Shown here: piece by piece, positions 35,219-44,155 of the stretch
Layout: the number at the start of each line of letters is the position of its first letter
How positions within the stretch are numbered: the stretch's first letter is position 1
Source: Alteromonas halophila
GTDB lineage: Bacteria > Pseudomonadota > Gammaproteobacteria > Enterobacterales > Alteromonadaceae
Direction: 5' to 3'
Assembly: GCF_014651815.1 (NCBI RefSeq)
Contig: NZ_BMXP01000005.1
Location: forward strand, 186,001-250,000
DNA: 64,000 nucleotides
Made by a program: the position numbers and the translations under genes
The notes under the pieces: model-generated
Databases searched by the model: none
Told to the model about the DNA's origin: nothing
What the model saw: only the letters and a program-made list of their open reading frames with translations

Positions 35219-36639
35219 GACTGCTCCTCCTCTTTTAGTTCACGCCATTGATATTCTTCGGTGCTGCGCCATATACCAATACGACAGCACACCAGTGACA
35301 CACCGCAACTCAGCAGCGCGGCAACATAAAATCCAACGACAAAATAGCCAATAAGGCCAGCACTGGTTCCGGCGACCATGGCGATCCCTGCCCAGGTGCC
35401 GTTAAGTTTTGGTCTGAACAGGCCGTATACGATTGGCCAGATAGTTGAAGCAACAAATGCACCGGTGAAATTTAACAGCGCGCCCAATGTTGCCAGCTTG
35501 AACGCGGCCACACACCAGGTACCTACACCCAGACCAATTACTATGTAGCGATTCATTCGGAGTAACTGATCGGAACCCGCGTTGGGTCTCAGCAGCTTCT
35601 TATAGATATCCTGGGTTAACAGATCAGAGGTGGCCGCCAACAGGGAGTCCATGCTGGAGGCGAGCGCTGAAAAAACGATAATGAAAATAAATACTGCACC
35701 GATACTGCCCAACAATTTCGCCGCGACCATGGGGCCAACCATGTCAGCGCTGGGCGGAATTAAATTAAGCGACGACGCCGCCAGCGCAATAAAACCTGTA
35801 ACAATGGGAATGGGTAGCCACAGCAGTCCGGCGGCAAGATAGGATTTTTTTCCAATCCCCTTGCCAAAGGCGAAGGCCCTCGACCACCAGACATTAGAAT
35901 GAAAAATTTCACCAATACCAAAAAAGATATTATTAAAGAAAAACATTACAGCGGCAGGAAATAACAGGTTCAGCAGTTCGGGCTGTTGTGTTGTTAGCGT
36001 AGTATGCATGGTGCTAAACCCGACTTTATCAATACATACCCAGGCGACAATGACGACACCGGAAATAATGACCACACTTTGCACAAAATCAGTGGCGATC
36101 ACGGCTTTTAATCCGCCCAGCAAGGTATACCCTACGCAGATTATCAGTATGGCGGTCATACCGGTCATGTAATCAAGTTCACTTAGCGATGACAGCAGCA
36201 AGCCCCCTGCCATGCCCAGACTTACCAGCCAGCCCAGTGCGTAACACAATGAAATGATAATAAAGGCACCCCAGGCAAAACGCCCATAGCGGGTATAGAT
36301 AAAGTCACCGCTGGTAAAGCCCTCTGGCAGCAGTGTTTTAATGCGTTCGGCCAGCGGCGCGAACAACAGCAACCCCAGCGCGGCCATGCTGTAACCCAGC
36401 ATGCCCCAGACCCCAAACTGATACGTTAACTGAGGTGCGACCAGTGTGGTATTACTGGTGATCCAGGTTGCCATGGCTGTTGCCGTCGCCATCGCAAAAC
36501 CAACATTACGACCGGCCAGCGCATAATCTTCAATCGTGCGGTTATTTCTGCCCAGGTACCATCCCCAGGCGACCCAAACGATACCGAAGGCGATCAGAAT
36601 ACCAATGGCGTAGTTGCCGGAAAGCACAAAGTCAGTCAT
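35215..36639 (-). CDS. Sodium:solute symporter family transporter
   Basis: 474 residues with about 13 hydrophobic helices of the SSS family (LeuT fold), which use the sodium gradient to take up small organic solutes. Typical parts are the N-terminal GRNNRTIEDYALAGRNVG, MATWITSNTTLVAPQL with the sodium-site region of helix 1, SGDFIYTRYGRFAWG and FSALASSMDSLLAATSDLLT in helix 8, which provides the second sodium site. The start overlaps the preceding gene by 8 bases and the stop overlaps the next small membrane gene by 4, so translation is coupled. The substrate is unknown; operon mates suggest a carbamoylated or amidated amino acid. Confidence 0.9.
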   Translation of the reverse strand: MTDFVLSGNYAIGILIAFGIVWVAWGWYLGRNNRTIEDYALAGRNVGFAMATATAMATWITSNTTLVAPQLTYQFGVWGMLGYSMAALGLLLFAPLAERIKTLLPEGFTSGDFIYTRYGRFAWGAFIIISLCYALGWLVSLGMAGGLLLSSLSELDYMTGMTAILIICVGYTLLGGLKAVIATDFVQSVVIISGVVIVAWVCIDKVGFSTMHTTLTTQQPELLNLLFPAAVMFFFNNIFFGIGEIFHSNVWWSRAFAFGKGIGKKSYLAAGLLWLPIPIVTGFIALAASSLNLIPPSADMVGPMVAAKLLGSIGAVFIFIIVFSALASSMDSLLAATSDLLTQDIYKKLLRPNAGSDQLLRMNRYIVIGLGVGTWCVAAFKLATLGALLNFTGAFVASTIWPIVYGLFRPKLNGTWAGIAMVAGTSAGLIGYFVVGFYVAALLSCGVSLVCCRIGIWRSTEEYQWRELKEEEQS

Positions 36640-37051
36640 GGCTGGCAGTTCCGCGTTTCAGGGTAAAAATAAGATAGCCGAAAAGTAGCAGGCCAGCGCC
36701 AAATAACGAAAGTGCAGAGCGAAGAGAATAATGATCGACCTGCAGTGTTGAAATGGTTTTCGTTTCGTTACCGCCGGACAGTTCAATGTGATACGTGCCA
36801 TCACTGAGGCCGCTGAGTGACCAACTCTGCCCTTCCACGACGGGATAAGCCGCAAACCGCTCCCCGCTGGCGTTGCGAATGACCAGTTGCTCATAACCGG
36901 CATAGTCAGATTGCCAGTCGAGGTTTACCGTTCCATCTTTGCTGATCGCATCCGGGGGTTCGACACCGTCAGCCATCACTTTCCCTGAAACAAAACAGTA
37001 ACAAATTAGCACTGCCAGTGACGCCAGGCGCCACCTGTTTCCCCAAGTCAT
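36632..37051 (-). CDS. Membrane-anchored protein with one periplasmic beta-sandwich-like domain
   Basis: 139 residues: an N-terminal signal-like helix (about 9-27, ending VMADG), a domain of about 75 residues with strand-rich, Fn3-like features (GTVNLDWQSDYAGYEQLVIR and GQSWSLSGLSDGTYHIELSG), a C-terminal membrane helix (about 112-130) and a short basic tail. It is the first gene of the operon and overlaps the symporter start by 8 bases. I know no named family. It may be a receptor-like or scaffold subunit for the symporter; this is inference from position only. Confidence 0.65.
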   Translation of the reverse strand: MTWGNRWRLASLAVLICYCFVSGKVMADGVEPPDAISKDGTVNLDWQSDYAGYEQLVIRNASGERFAAYPVVEGQSWSLSGLSDGTYHIELSGGNETKTISTLQVDHYSLRSALSLFGAGLLLFGYLIFTLKRGTASHD

Positions 37052-37191
37052 GTGCGTCCTTCTGTTTAAACTATGTCCAGCCTACTCGTTATTTGCTCTA
37101 TAATCAAAAGCCAGACGTACTACTTGTTTTTTTCCCTGCTATACGGAGAGACTTAAAATTTAGTTTAAATTTCAACAGATAAGGAGAAAGC

Positions 37192-38430
37192 ATGTCTGAT
37201 TTATCGATAAATCTCGAACGCCTGAAGCGCGACCTAATCCATCTATTTGAAATTGGTTATGATGCACAAAGCAAAGGTGTTACCCGACTGGGATTTACCG
37301 AAGCTGATGTTCAGGCTAAGCAATGGCTTTGTAAACAGTTTGAAAATGAAGGCTTTTTCGCTGAAGTGGATCAAGCAGGAAATGTGGTTGGAAGAATGCA
37401 ACCGGAAAAAACGGCACATGTGGTCGCCACCGGTTCACACATAGACAGTGTCATCAGCGGTGGCATGTTCGACGGTACGCTGGGGGTACTGGCGGGTCTG
37501 GAAGTACTGCGTGTAATAAAGGAAAACGACCTCAGCCTGTCTGTCCCTATCGAAGTGTATGCTTTTGCTGAGGAAGAAGGTCGTTTTGGCGGCATGATGG
37601 GGGTACAGGCGTTAATTGGTGAACTGACGCCGGAATGGATCATGACTGCCCACGACGTCAATGGCGTTAAGCTTCAGGATGAGATGCGCCGCTGCAATAT
37701 GGAGCCACTGGCTGCGCTGGAAGTGCGCGCAGATCCCGGATATTTCAAAAATTACACAGAATTACACATCGAGCAGGGACCCGTGCTCGACACCATTAAA
37801 AAGCCGATAGGTGTTGTAACGTCCATTTCCGGCGTTTACAAATGGATTGTCCGTCTGATTGGTAAGTCAAATCATGCCGGCACTGCACCGATGAATATGC
37901 GCAGTGATGCCTTTATGGGTCTTGCTAATTTTGCCAATGAAATCCCGCGTATTATTGCTGAGGAAGGCTCTGATAAAAGTCGCCTGACGGTCGGCAAGGT
38001 TGACCTCAAGCCTGGCCATGCGCACACGGTCCCTGGTGAGGTTGAATTCACGCTGGTTGGACGGGACACGGACGATACGGTTATGCATGCACTGGCCGAC
38101 AGTTGCAGAAAAGTGCTTTCAGCCATCGCCCGCAAGCATAATCTGATGTTTGAGTTTGAGCAGATGAGCTGGCTGGATCCCCAGCCAATGGCAGATCCGG
38201 TGATTTCATTAATTTCCAGACAGGCCGAATCACTGGACTACCCCTTCGAACTTATGCCAAGCGGTGCCGGACATGATGCCCAGCACATGGCGAAGGTAAC
38301 GGATGCAGGCATGATATTTGTGCCAAGTATAAATGGTATCAGCCATGCGCCAGATGAGTGGACTCACTGGAAAGATATTGAAAAAGGCGCCAACCTGTTA
38401 CTGAATACGCTGGTTCAGCAAGCCAGGTGA
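37192..38430 (+). CDS. M20-family N-carbamoylase / allantoate amidohydrolase-like hydrolase
   Basis: 412 residues of the hydantoinase/carbamoylase branch of M20 peptidases (AllC, HyuC and beta-ureidopropionase relatives). Metal-binding motifs are present: TGSHIDSV, GMFDGTLGVLAGLEVL, AEEEGRFG, HIEQGPVLD, and near the end SGAGHDAQ and ISHAPDEWT; SNHAGTAPM belongs to the dimerisation lid. These enzymes remove an N-carbamoyl group as ammonia and carbon dioxide. The gene is divergent from the carbamoyltransferase operon with 140 bases between starts, and AAGGAGAAAG precedes the ATG. It is probably the catabolic counterpart of the operon, although stand-alone ureide catabolism is possible. Confidence 0.9.
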   Translation: MSDLSINLERLKRDLIHLFEIGYDAQSKGVTRLGFTEADVQAKQWLCKQFENEGFFAEVDQAGNVVGRMQPEKTAHVVATGSHIDSVISGGMFDGTLGVLAGLEVLRVIKENDLSLSVPIEVYAFAEEEGRFGGMMGVQALIGELTPEWIMTAHDVNGVKLQDEMRRCNMEPLAALEVRADPGYFKNYTELHIEQGPVLDTIKKPIGVVTSISGVYKWIVRLIGKSNHAGTAPMNMRSDAFMGLANFANEIPRIIAEEGSDKSRLTVGKVDLKPGHAHTVPGEVEFTLVGRDTDDTVMHALADSCRKVLSAIARKHNLMFEFEQMSWLDPQPMADPVISLISRQAESLDYPFELMPSGAGHDAQHMAKVTDAGMIFVPSINGISHAPDEWTHWKDIEKGANLLLNTLVQQAR

Positions 38431-38859
38431 TTACATTGTGAGTTTAACCGCCAGTACGTCTGTTTTTACGCCGTGCAGAACGGCGTTGGCGGTTGAGCCT
38501 AACAACAACTGCATGCCGCTCTGTCCGCGGGTGCCCATAACTATTAAATCTGCGCCCAGCTTTTCTGCCTGATACTGTATTTCACTTGCCGGTGAGCCGA
38601 AGGTTACATGCAGCTGGGTGTCGGGGATAGCGTATTTTTCTCCGGCAAGTGATAACGCCTGACTGGCCTGACGCCGCACTTCCTCAGAATAGTCGCGCTC
38701 CAGAAATAGTCCGTAAGGTTCGCAACTAGATTGTGGGCAGGCAACATATAACACATGGCAAGCCTGAGGGGAGCCGGCTATCTGCACGCCACGGTCAATC
38801 ACCGGCGTGAAATTGGCATAAACGTCAATGGCAATGAGTACCGTTTGATAGTGTCGCAT
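38431..38859 (-). CDS. Universal stress protein UspA family
   Basis: 142 residues from ATG 38859 (MRHYQTVLIAIDVYANF); a GTG ten codons upstream is less likely because family members start here. The single Usp domain ends with the ATP-binding motif G-T-R-G-x(8)-G-S: MGTRGQSGMQLLLGSTA, then VLHGVKTDVLAVKL. ATP-binding Usp proteins are often induced under anaerobiosis. The start lies 64 bases from a perfect FNR box shared with the divergent cytochrome gene, and the stop abuts the carbamoylase stop directly. Confidence 0.9.
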   Translation of the reverse strand: MRHYQTVLIAIDVYANFTPVIDRGVQIAGSPQACHVLYVACPQSSCEPYGLFLERDYSEEVRRQASQALSLAGEKYAIPDTQLHVTFGSPASEIQYQAEKLGADLIVMGTRGQSGMQLLLGSTANAVLHGVKTDVLAVKLTM

Positions 38860-38922
38860 ACTGTTTATCACTCTGCTTAGCTGACTCACTTATCAAGTTA
38901 CCTGATACTGAATGAACAAACG

Positions 38923-38936
38923 TTGATTTCAATCAA
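38923..38936. promoter_or_regulatory. FNR box between usp and cytochrome c genes
   Basis: TTGATTTCAATCAA matches the FNR consensus TTGAT-N4-ATCAA perfectly. It lies 59 bases before the cytochrome ATG and 64 bases before the usp ATG, between divergent genes, so FNR (encoded at 51.9 kb) may control both. Confidence 0.8.
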
Positions 38937-38994
38937 TTACTTAATCGTCAGCTACACTATGATCAACATCACATTCCGGCGCGGAGACAACACC

Positions 38995-39474
38995 ATGCGA
39001 CTTGCCCTGTTCTTAATGATTTCTGGCTTCACATTAACAGCTTGCCAGTGGGGTGCGGATTCTCCCCACGGGTTTAGTTTGCCAGAAGGAAATGCTGAAG
39101 CAGGTAAAGCGTTGTTCACTGAGTATGGTTGTGTCGACTGCCATGCGGTGAAAGGCATTGATGCTACTCAACGTGAAGCGTACCGCCTTAGCCAGCCAAT
39201 CGTGCTTGGTGGCAAAAATACCCGGGTTAAAACCTATGCGGAACTGGTCACCAGCATCATTAATCCATCGCATAAGCTTAGCCGGCGCTATCCGGTCAGT
39301 CTGACATCCAAAGATGGCGAATCACGAATGCCTAATATGAACGATGTGCTAACGGTCTCAGATCTCATTGATATTGTGGCATTTCTGCAGCCTAAGTATG
39401 AAGTGGTGCCGTATCGCACATCTGAATACCGGTTATATCAGTTACGCATTCCCGATGAAAAAGCACGCGATTAG
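38995..39474 (+). CDS. Lipoprotein c-type cytochrome
   Basis: 159 residues from the ATG at 38995 with GGAGA as ribosome site. The signal MRLALFLMISGFTLTAC contains a lipobox (LTAC), so the protein is lipid-anchored. A single haem site CVDCH lies at 46-50, and RMPNM near residue 120 supplies a methionine candidate as axial ligand. The fold is a small class I cytochrome c with a 30-residue C-terminal extension. It is divergent from usp and probably oxygen-regulated through the FNR box. It could pass electrons to the cbb3 oxidase at 44.9 kb, but its partner is not shown by sequence. Confidence 0.85.
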   Translation: MRLALFLMISGFTLTACQWGADSPHGFSLPEGNAEAGKALFTEYGCVDCHAVKGIDATQREAYRLSQPIVLGGKNTRVKTYAELVTSIINPSHKLSRRYPVSLTSKDGESRMPNMNDVLTVSDLIDIVAFLQPKYEVVPYRTSEYRLYQLRIPDEKARD

Positions 39475-39533
39475 CGTGGTACGGGCGCAACATCCTGTAT
39501 TCAGCGTATCGCGGAATAAAACAGCTGTCTCCG

Positions 39534-41174
39534 TTACGATACGGCCTTGGTTTTATCTTCCACATCAGCCAGTAAGCTGGCGGGCATAAAGCTGTCTTCG
39601 CTGGCCTCTTCAACATGCAGCCGGTAGGAGTCCGGCATGTCGTTGCCTAACAAACTGCCTTTTGCAATAAGCGGAAAGATCTCGTCATATCGTTTGACGC
39701 TGAAATGGTCAACACGACGGAAAATATGGGTTCGGTTAAGGCTTTCCACTGACTTATGACCAGTAGAAGACAGAATATCCATCAGCGCGTGAATGGTTTT
39801 TTTATGGAACTGATACACACGCTCGTATTTATCTTCTACAACCAGCCCCCGTGCCAGCTTAGGGTCCTGGGTCGCCACGCCCGTCGGACAGCGGTTGGTA
39901 TTGCAGGACAAAGACTGTACGCAGCCCAAAGCCAGCATCATCCCCCGTGCACTGTTACACAGATCGGCGCCCAGACTCAGGGTTTTGACTAACTGGAAAG
40001 CGGTAATAATTTTGCCCGAAGCAATCAGCTTAATGTCTTCTCGCAGTTCAAAGCCCATCAGACAGTCATCGACAAACGCAAGCGCCTCGCGTAACGGAAA
40101 ACCAATTGAATTGGTATATTCCAGCGGCGCAGCCCCTGTGCCTCCTTCACCGCCATCCACAGTAATAAAGTCCGGAGTAATACCCGTTACCTTCATCGCT
40201 TTACAAATAGCAATAAACTCACTTTTGCGGCCCAGCGCAAGCTTAATACCGATAGGCTTGCCATCTGATAACTCACGCAGCGTTTTGATGAATGACATTA
40301 GTTCCAGGGGGGTAGAAAATGCCTTGTGGCGAGCGGGTGAGTCAACCTGAACGCCCGCTTTAACACCACGGATTTCTGCTATTTCCGGGGTATTTTTATA
40401 CGCGGGTAAAATCCCACCGTGGCCGGGTTTCGCGCCCTGAGATAACTTTATTTCTATCATTTTTACCGTCGGCTTGCGGCTTTTTTCTTTGAATAGCTCA
40501 GTATCGAAGCCACCATCGCTGGTGCGACAGCCGAAGTACCCGGTACCAATTTGCCAGACCAGATCACCACCATGTTCAAGGTGATAAGGGGTAAGCCCGC
40601 CTTCTCCGGTATTATGTGAGAACCCACCTTTTTTAGCACCTTTGTTCAGTGCCATGATGGCATTCTTAGACAGACTGCCAAAACTCATTGCGGAGATATT
40701 CAGAATACTGGCTTTATAAGGCTGTGTGCAGTGCGGCCCGCCTATAGTGACCCGCGGGTCTTCATCCATCTCCTCGACCTGCATGGCCGACAGTGAGTGA
40801 CCGATCCACTCATAGCCTTCTTCGTATGTATCCACCTGAGTACCGAACGGAACTGTATCGCGGCTGTTCTTTGCGCGCTGATATACAATCGATCGAAACA
40901 TTCTTGAGATAGGCGCACCGCCGGTGTCCGACTCGATAATATATTGCTGGATGTAGGGTCTGAGACGCTCAATAAACCAGCGGGCACGCCCTATGACCGG
41001 ATAGTTGCGTAAGATAGCGTGATCAGACTGAAATGAATCGTACAGTGCAAGGACAAGCAAAGGAACTGTGAGCACAAGTAGCCAGTACAGGGGCGGCCAG
41101 ATGAGCGCAAAAAGCAGGTTGAGCACCAAAAGTCCGGCTAGCCATACAAAAATAGATAATCGCAACGCGCACAT
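39534..41174 (-). CDS. Membrane-linked FMN-binding glutamate synthase family protein
   Basis: 546 residues from ATG 41174; the frame extends to a TTG at 41207 without a ribosome site. Two N-terminal hydrophobic helices (about 5-45) precede a glutamate synthase domain 2-like barrel. Clear parts are AMSFGSLSKNAIMALNKGAKKGGF, HNTGEGGL, SGKIITAFQLVKTLSLGADL and the 3Fe-4S cysteine cluster in CVQSLSCNTNRCPTGV. Such stand-alone GltB2-like proteins lack the glutaminase domain and the small subunit; their physiological substrate is debated. It is read toward the cytochrome gene, which converges on it. Confidence 0.9.
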   Translation of the reverse strand: MCALRLSIFVWLAGLLVLNLLFALIWPPLYWLLVLTVPLLVLALYDSFQSDHAILRNYPVIGRARWFIERLRPYIQQYIIESDTGGAPISRMFRSIVYQRAKNSRDTVPFGTQVDTYEEGYEWIGHSLSAMQVEEMDEDPRVTIGGPHCTQPYKASILNISAMSFGSLSKNAIMALNKGAKKGGFSHNTGEGGLTPYHLEHGGDLVWQIGTGYFGCRTSDGGFDTELFKEKSRKPTVKMIEIKLSQGAKPGHGGILPAYKNTPEIAEIRGVKAGVQVDSPARHKAFSTPLELMSFIKTLRELSDGKPIGIKLALGRKSEFIAICKAMKVTGITPDFITVDGGEGGTGAAPLEYTNSIGFPLREALAFVDDCLMGFELREDIKLIASGKIITAFQLVKTLSLGADLCNSARGMMLALGCVQSLSCNTNRCPTGVATQDPKLARGLVVEDKYERVYQFHKKTIHALMDILSSTGHKSVESLNRTHIFRRVDHFSVKRYDEIFPLIAKGSLLGNDMPDSYRLHVEEASEDSFMPASLLADVEDKTKAVS

Positions 41175-41456
41175 CCTTTGAGTCGAAATAGTAATGGGAT
41201 AAAACAACCCGGGCTGTCACAGCAGCCCGCTTAATGATTAACTGCTACGGTTCACTCCGAAGAATAGTTTTTTTGACTTAACCCGTTAGGTCTGCAAAAG
41301 ATCGCTTTGATCAGGCACTTGGCTGTAAGCCTGAGCGGCGACAGACTTATTCGCATCTTCCCTGGGTCAGGCATTTACAAGCCATCCGTTCTATCGCATT
41401 CTTTAAATTGCCAGGAATATTTATAACTATCGTAGACCGTATTGTCGCGTTTTACG

Positions 41457-43073
41457 ATGCATTACTTTGAAGGTTACGGATTACGTTATCCCATGGAATA
41501 CGCTTTTTTACTTTTCGCTTTTGTCTGCGGCCTGTTGGTCAAACTCATCGGAATCCCACCGCTTGTCGGCTATCTCATTGCCGGTTTTTTACTAAATTTC
41601 TCGGGATACCAGATTACTGAAGAGCTGAATACGCTGGCAGATCTGGGAATTACCATTATGCTCTTCACCATCGGCCTGAAGCTAAATGTCCGCGATCTGA
41701 GCCGGCGCGAAGTCTGGGCGGGCAGTATCAGCCATATGCTGGTCTGGGTTGGCGTTATAACCTGTGGCCTCTATGTTGCTGCCAGTCTGCTGAGTATTTC
41801 AGTGCTGGCCATAGATCTTCAGAGTGCTGCACTGATTGCCTTTGCACTAAGTTTCAGCAGTACAGTGTGTGTGGTTAAAGTACTGGAAGAAGCCGGTGAG
41901 TCCAAAACCCGTCATGGCCGGCTTGCCATTGGTATTCTGGTCATGCAGGACGTGTTTGCTGTCATTTTTCTGGTGGCCGCTACCGGCGAACTGCCTAAGG
42001 TCTGGGCGCTGGGTCTGCTGGCCCTGGTTCCGCTGATGCCGCTTATTCATAAACTCATTAATAAATCAGGTCACGGCGAGTTACTGCCGCTAACGGGCTT
42101 TATTCTGGCGCTGGGTGGCTACAACCTTTTCGAGCTGGTTAACATAAAAGGCGACCTTGGCGCCCTCATATTTGGCATTATGCTGGCACGCCACCCGAAA
42201 GCCAGCGAGCTGGCCAAATCACTACTGAGCTTTAAAGATTTGTTGCTCATCGGCTTCTTCCTGACTATTGGGCTCACTGCCCTGCCAGACTTAACGATGG
42301 TGATGATTGCGCTGATCTTTACTCTGCTACTGCCACTCAAAGCCATGTTGTTTTTCGGGTTATTTGCCGGACTTCGATTGCGGGGACGCACAGCATATCT
42401 GTCCAGCCTGGTCCTTTCTAATTACAGTGAGTTTGGTCTGATTGTTGGTGCCTTAAGCGTGAGCCTTGGCTTGCTCAGCGAAAGCTGGCTTGTGGTGCTG
42501 GCGCTGTCAGTTTCATTTTCATTTGTGATCACCAGTATTTTATACCGCACGTCACACAGTCAGTATCACCGGTACAAAACCACCATCAACCGCTATGAAC
42601 GGAATGAGCGTCTGAAAGAGGACCTGTATCCGGTTATCAACAAAGCTGAGTTTTTAGTGGTCGGTATGGGCCGTGTCGGCTCGGGCGCATTCCGCTCTCT
42701 GGCAAAAATTGCAGAAGGCAAGGTCTGGGGTATGGACGCGGATCGCGAAAAAATGAAGCAGATGCGCAAAGAGGGAATGCAGGTTATCTGTGGTGACGGT
42801 GAAAATGTCGACTTGTGGGATAACCTGGATATCTCTCACGTTAAACTGGTACTACTCGCGCTGCCCTCAATAGAAGATGCCATCAATATTACCCGGCAGT
42901 TAAATAATGCAGGCTATACCGGAAAGGTGGCTGCCATCGCACGTTATGAGGATGAAGTTGAACACTTACTGAATAACGGCGTAGATAAAGTATTCAATTT
43001 CTTCACAGAGGCGGGCTTAGGATTCGCCGAAGAAAGCCTGGCATATGTGCACGGTCAGGCTGCTATGGAATGA
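41457..43073 (+). CDS. CPA2 cation/proton antiporter with RCK domain (KefB/YbaL-like)
   Basis: 538 residues from ATG 41457, with a TTG at 41442 and a later ATG at 41493 as alternatives; none has a good ribosome site. About 12 hydrophobic helices (residues 10-375) carry the Na+/H+ exchanger fold of the KefB/KefC group (LIGIPPLVGYLIAGFLL, FSSTVCVVKVLEEAGE, LAIGILVMQDVFAVIFLV with the ion-binding aspartate). A TrkA-N/RCK nucleotide-binding domain follows (VVGMGRVGSGAFRSL, about 405-525). It should exchange K+ or Na+ for protons and be gated by nucleotide or thiol ligands. Confidence 0.88.
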   Translation: MHYFEGYGLRYPMEYAFLLFAFVCGLLVKLIGIPPLVGYLIAGFLLNFSGYQITEELNTLADLGITIMLFTIGLKLNVRDLSRREVWAGSISHMLVWVGVITCGLYVAASLLSISVLAIDLQSAALIAFALSFSSTVCVVKVLEEAGESKTRHGRLAIGILVMQDVFAVIFLVAATGELPKVWALGLLALVPLMPLIHKLINKSGHGELLPLTGFILALGGYNLFELVNIKGDLGALIFGIMLARHPKASELAKSLLSFKDLLLIGFFLTIGLTALPDLTMVMIALIFTLLLPLKAMLFFGLFAGLRLRGRTAYLSSLVLSNYSEFGLIVGALSVSLGLLSESWLVVLALSVSFSFVITSILYRTSHSQYHRYKTTINRYERNERLKEDLYPVINKAEFLVVGMGRVGSGAFRSLAKIAEGKVWGMDADREKMKQMRKEGMQVICGDGENVDLWDNLDISHVKLVLLALPSIEDAINITRQLNNAGYTGKVAAIARYEDEVEHLLNNGVDKVFNFFTEAGLGFAEESLAYVHGQAAME

Positions 43074-43152
43074 CCGGTGGATTGGCCAAATACAAACAAA
43101 GGATGAAGTGATAACTGTTTTCGTTTGTATGTTATTGTTTTTATGGCATTTT

Positions 43153-43181
43153 TTGACACTGCTGGCCGCGTACTCTATACT
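43153..43181 (+). promoter_or_regulatory. Sigma-70 promoter of the bacterioferritin genes
   Basis: TTGACA (43153-43158) and TATACT (43176-43181) are separated by exactly 17 bases, a near-consensus promoter. It lies about 30 bases before the first bacterioferritin ATG. Confidence 0.75.
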
Positions 43182-43211
43182 TAGCCAACATTTTAAACAG
43201 GATATCAGGTA

Positions 43212-43691
43212 ATGAAAGGCAATAAGCAAGTCGTCGCTAAACTGAATGATGTACTCACCAGTGAGTTAACCTCTATCAATCAGTACTTCCTGCACGCCCG
43301 TATGTTTAAAAACTGGGGTCTTGAAGAGTTAAACGAAAAAAATTACAAGAAATCGATCAAGGACATGAAGCAGGCCGACGAACTGATCGAACGAATCCTG
43401 TTTCTGGAAGGACTTCCTAATCTCCAGGCGTTAGGAAAGTTGTATATTGGCGAAGATACCAAAGAAATGCTTGCCTGCGATATGCGTTTTCAAACCGAGC
43501 AGTTACCCCTATTACGTGATGCTATCGCGCTGTGTGAAGACAAGCAGGATTACGTCAGCCGGGATATGCTGGAAGCGATTCTTGAGTATGAAGAAGATCA
43601 TCTCGACTGGTTAGAAACGCAGGAGTACCAGATCGACAACATGGGGCTTGAAAACTATCTGCAGGCACAGGTAACGGGAGAAAATGAATGA
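43212..43691 (+). CDS. bfr: Bacterioferritin subunit, haem-binding type
   Basis: 159 residues of the 24-mer bacterioferritin family; the numbering matches E. coli Bfr without gaps. Met52, the axial ligand of the subunit-interface haem, is present (DMK, 51-53). The ferroxidase centre is damaged: Glu18, Glu127 and His130 remain, but positions 51, 54 and 94 are Asp, Gln and Gln instead of Glu, His and Glu. It should bind haem but hardly oxidise iron. Its TGA overlaps the next ATG (ATGA), so the two subunits are made together, and the second subunit has the opposite defects. Confidence 0.95.
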   Translation: MKGNKQVVAKLNDVLTSELTSINQYFLHARMFKNWGLEELNEKNYKKSIKDMKQADELIERILFLEGLPNLQALGKLYIGEDTKEMLACDMRFQTEQLPLLRDAIALCEDKQDYVSRDMLEAILEYEEDHLDWLETQEYQIDNMGLENYLQAQVTGENE

Positions 43692-44155
43692 AAGGTAGTC
43701 AGAAAATCATCGACCAGCTAAACGCCCTGCTCGCCTACGAGCTGGCTGCAATGGATCAATACTTTATCCACTCTCAAATGTACCTGGACTGGGGGCTCAA
43801 CAAGCTATATGAGCGCATCGACCATGAGTTTGATGATGAACGTGGTCATGCCCAGAAACTTATTGAGCGCATGCTTTTTCTGGAAGGAACACCAGACATG
43901 ACGCAGCGCACCGGCTTTAAAGTTGGCAAGGATGTGCCCGAAATGCTCGAAAGTGATCTGCGCGTTGAGTATGAGGTTGACGCTAAACTAAAAGAGGTCA
44001 TTGCGTTTTGCGAGTCTGAAAAAGATTATGTCACCCGCGATATGCTGGTCGAATTGCTCGATGATACCGAAATGGATCATGCCTACTGGTTAGAACAGCA
44101 ACTCGGCCTGATTAAGCGGTTAGGCCTGCAAAACTATCTTCAGGCGCAACTTTAA
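43688..44155 (+). CDS. bfr: Bacterioferritin subunit, ferroxidase type
   Basis: 155 residues of the bacterioferritin family. All di-iron ligands are present: Glu18, Glu51, His54 and Glu94, with Glu128 and His131 shifted by a one-residue insertion. Position 52, the haem-ligating methionine, is Arg. It should oxidise and store iron but not coordinate haem alone. It is coupled to the haem-type subunit upstream, as in two-subunit bacterioferritins of Neisseria and Magnetospirillum, so mixed shells are likely. Its stop overlaps the stop of a minus-strand gene by 4 bases. Confidence 0.95.
   Translation: MKGSQKIIDQLNALLAYELAAMDQYFIHSQMYLDWGLNKLYERIDHEFDDERGHAQKLIERMLFLEGTPDMTQRTGFKVGKDVPEMLESDLRVEYEVDAKLKEVIAFCESEKDYVTRDMLVELLDDTEMDHAYWLEQQLGLIKRLGLQNYLQAQL

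Noticed and set aside
41205..41230. Hairpin (GGGCTG / CAGCCC) near the start of the glutamate synthase-like gene as riboswitch or attenuator
   Set aside because: The stem is only 7 bp, there is no T-run and no conserved aptamer element; it could as well be chance.
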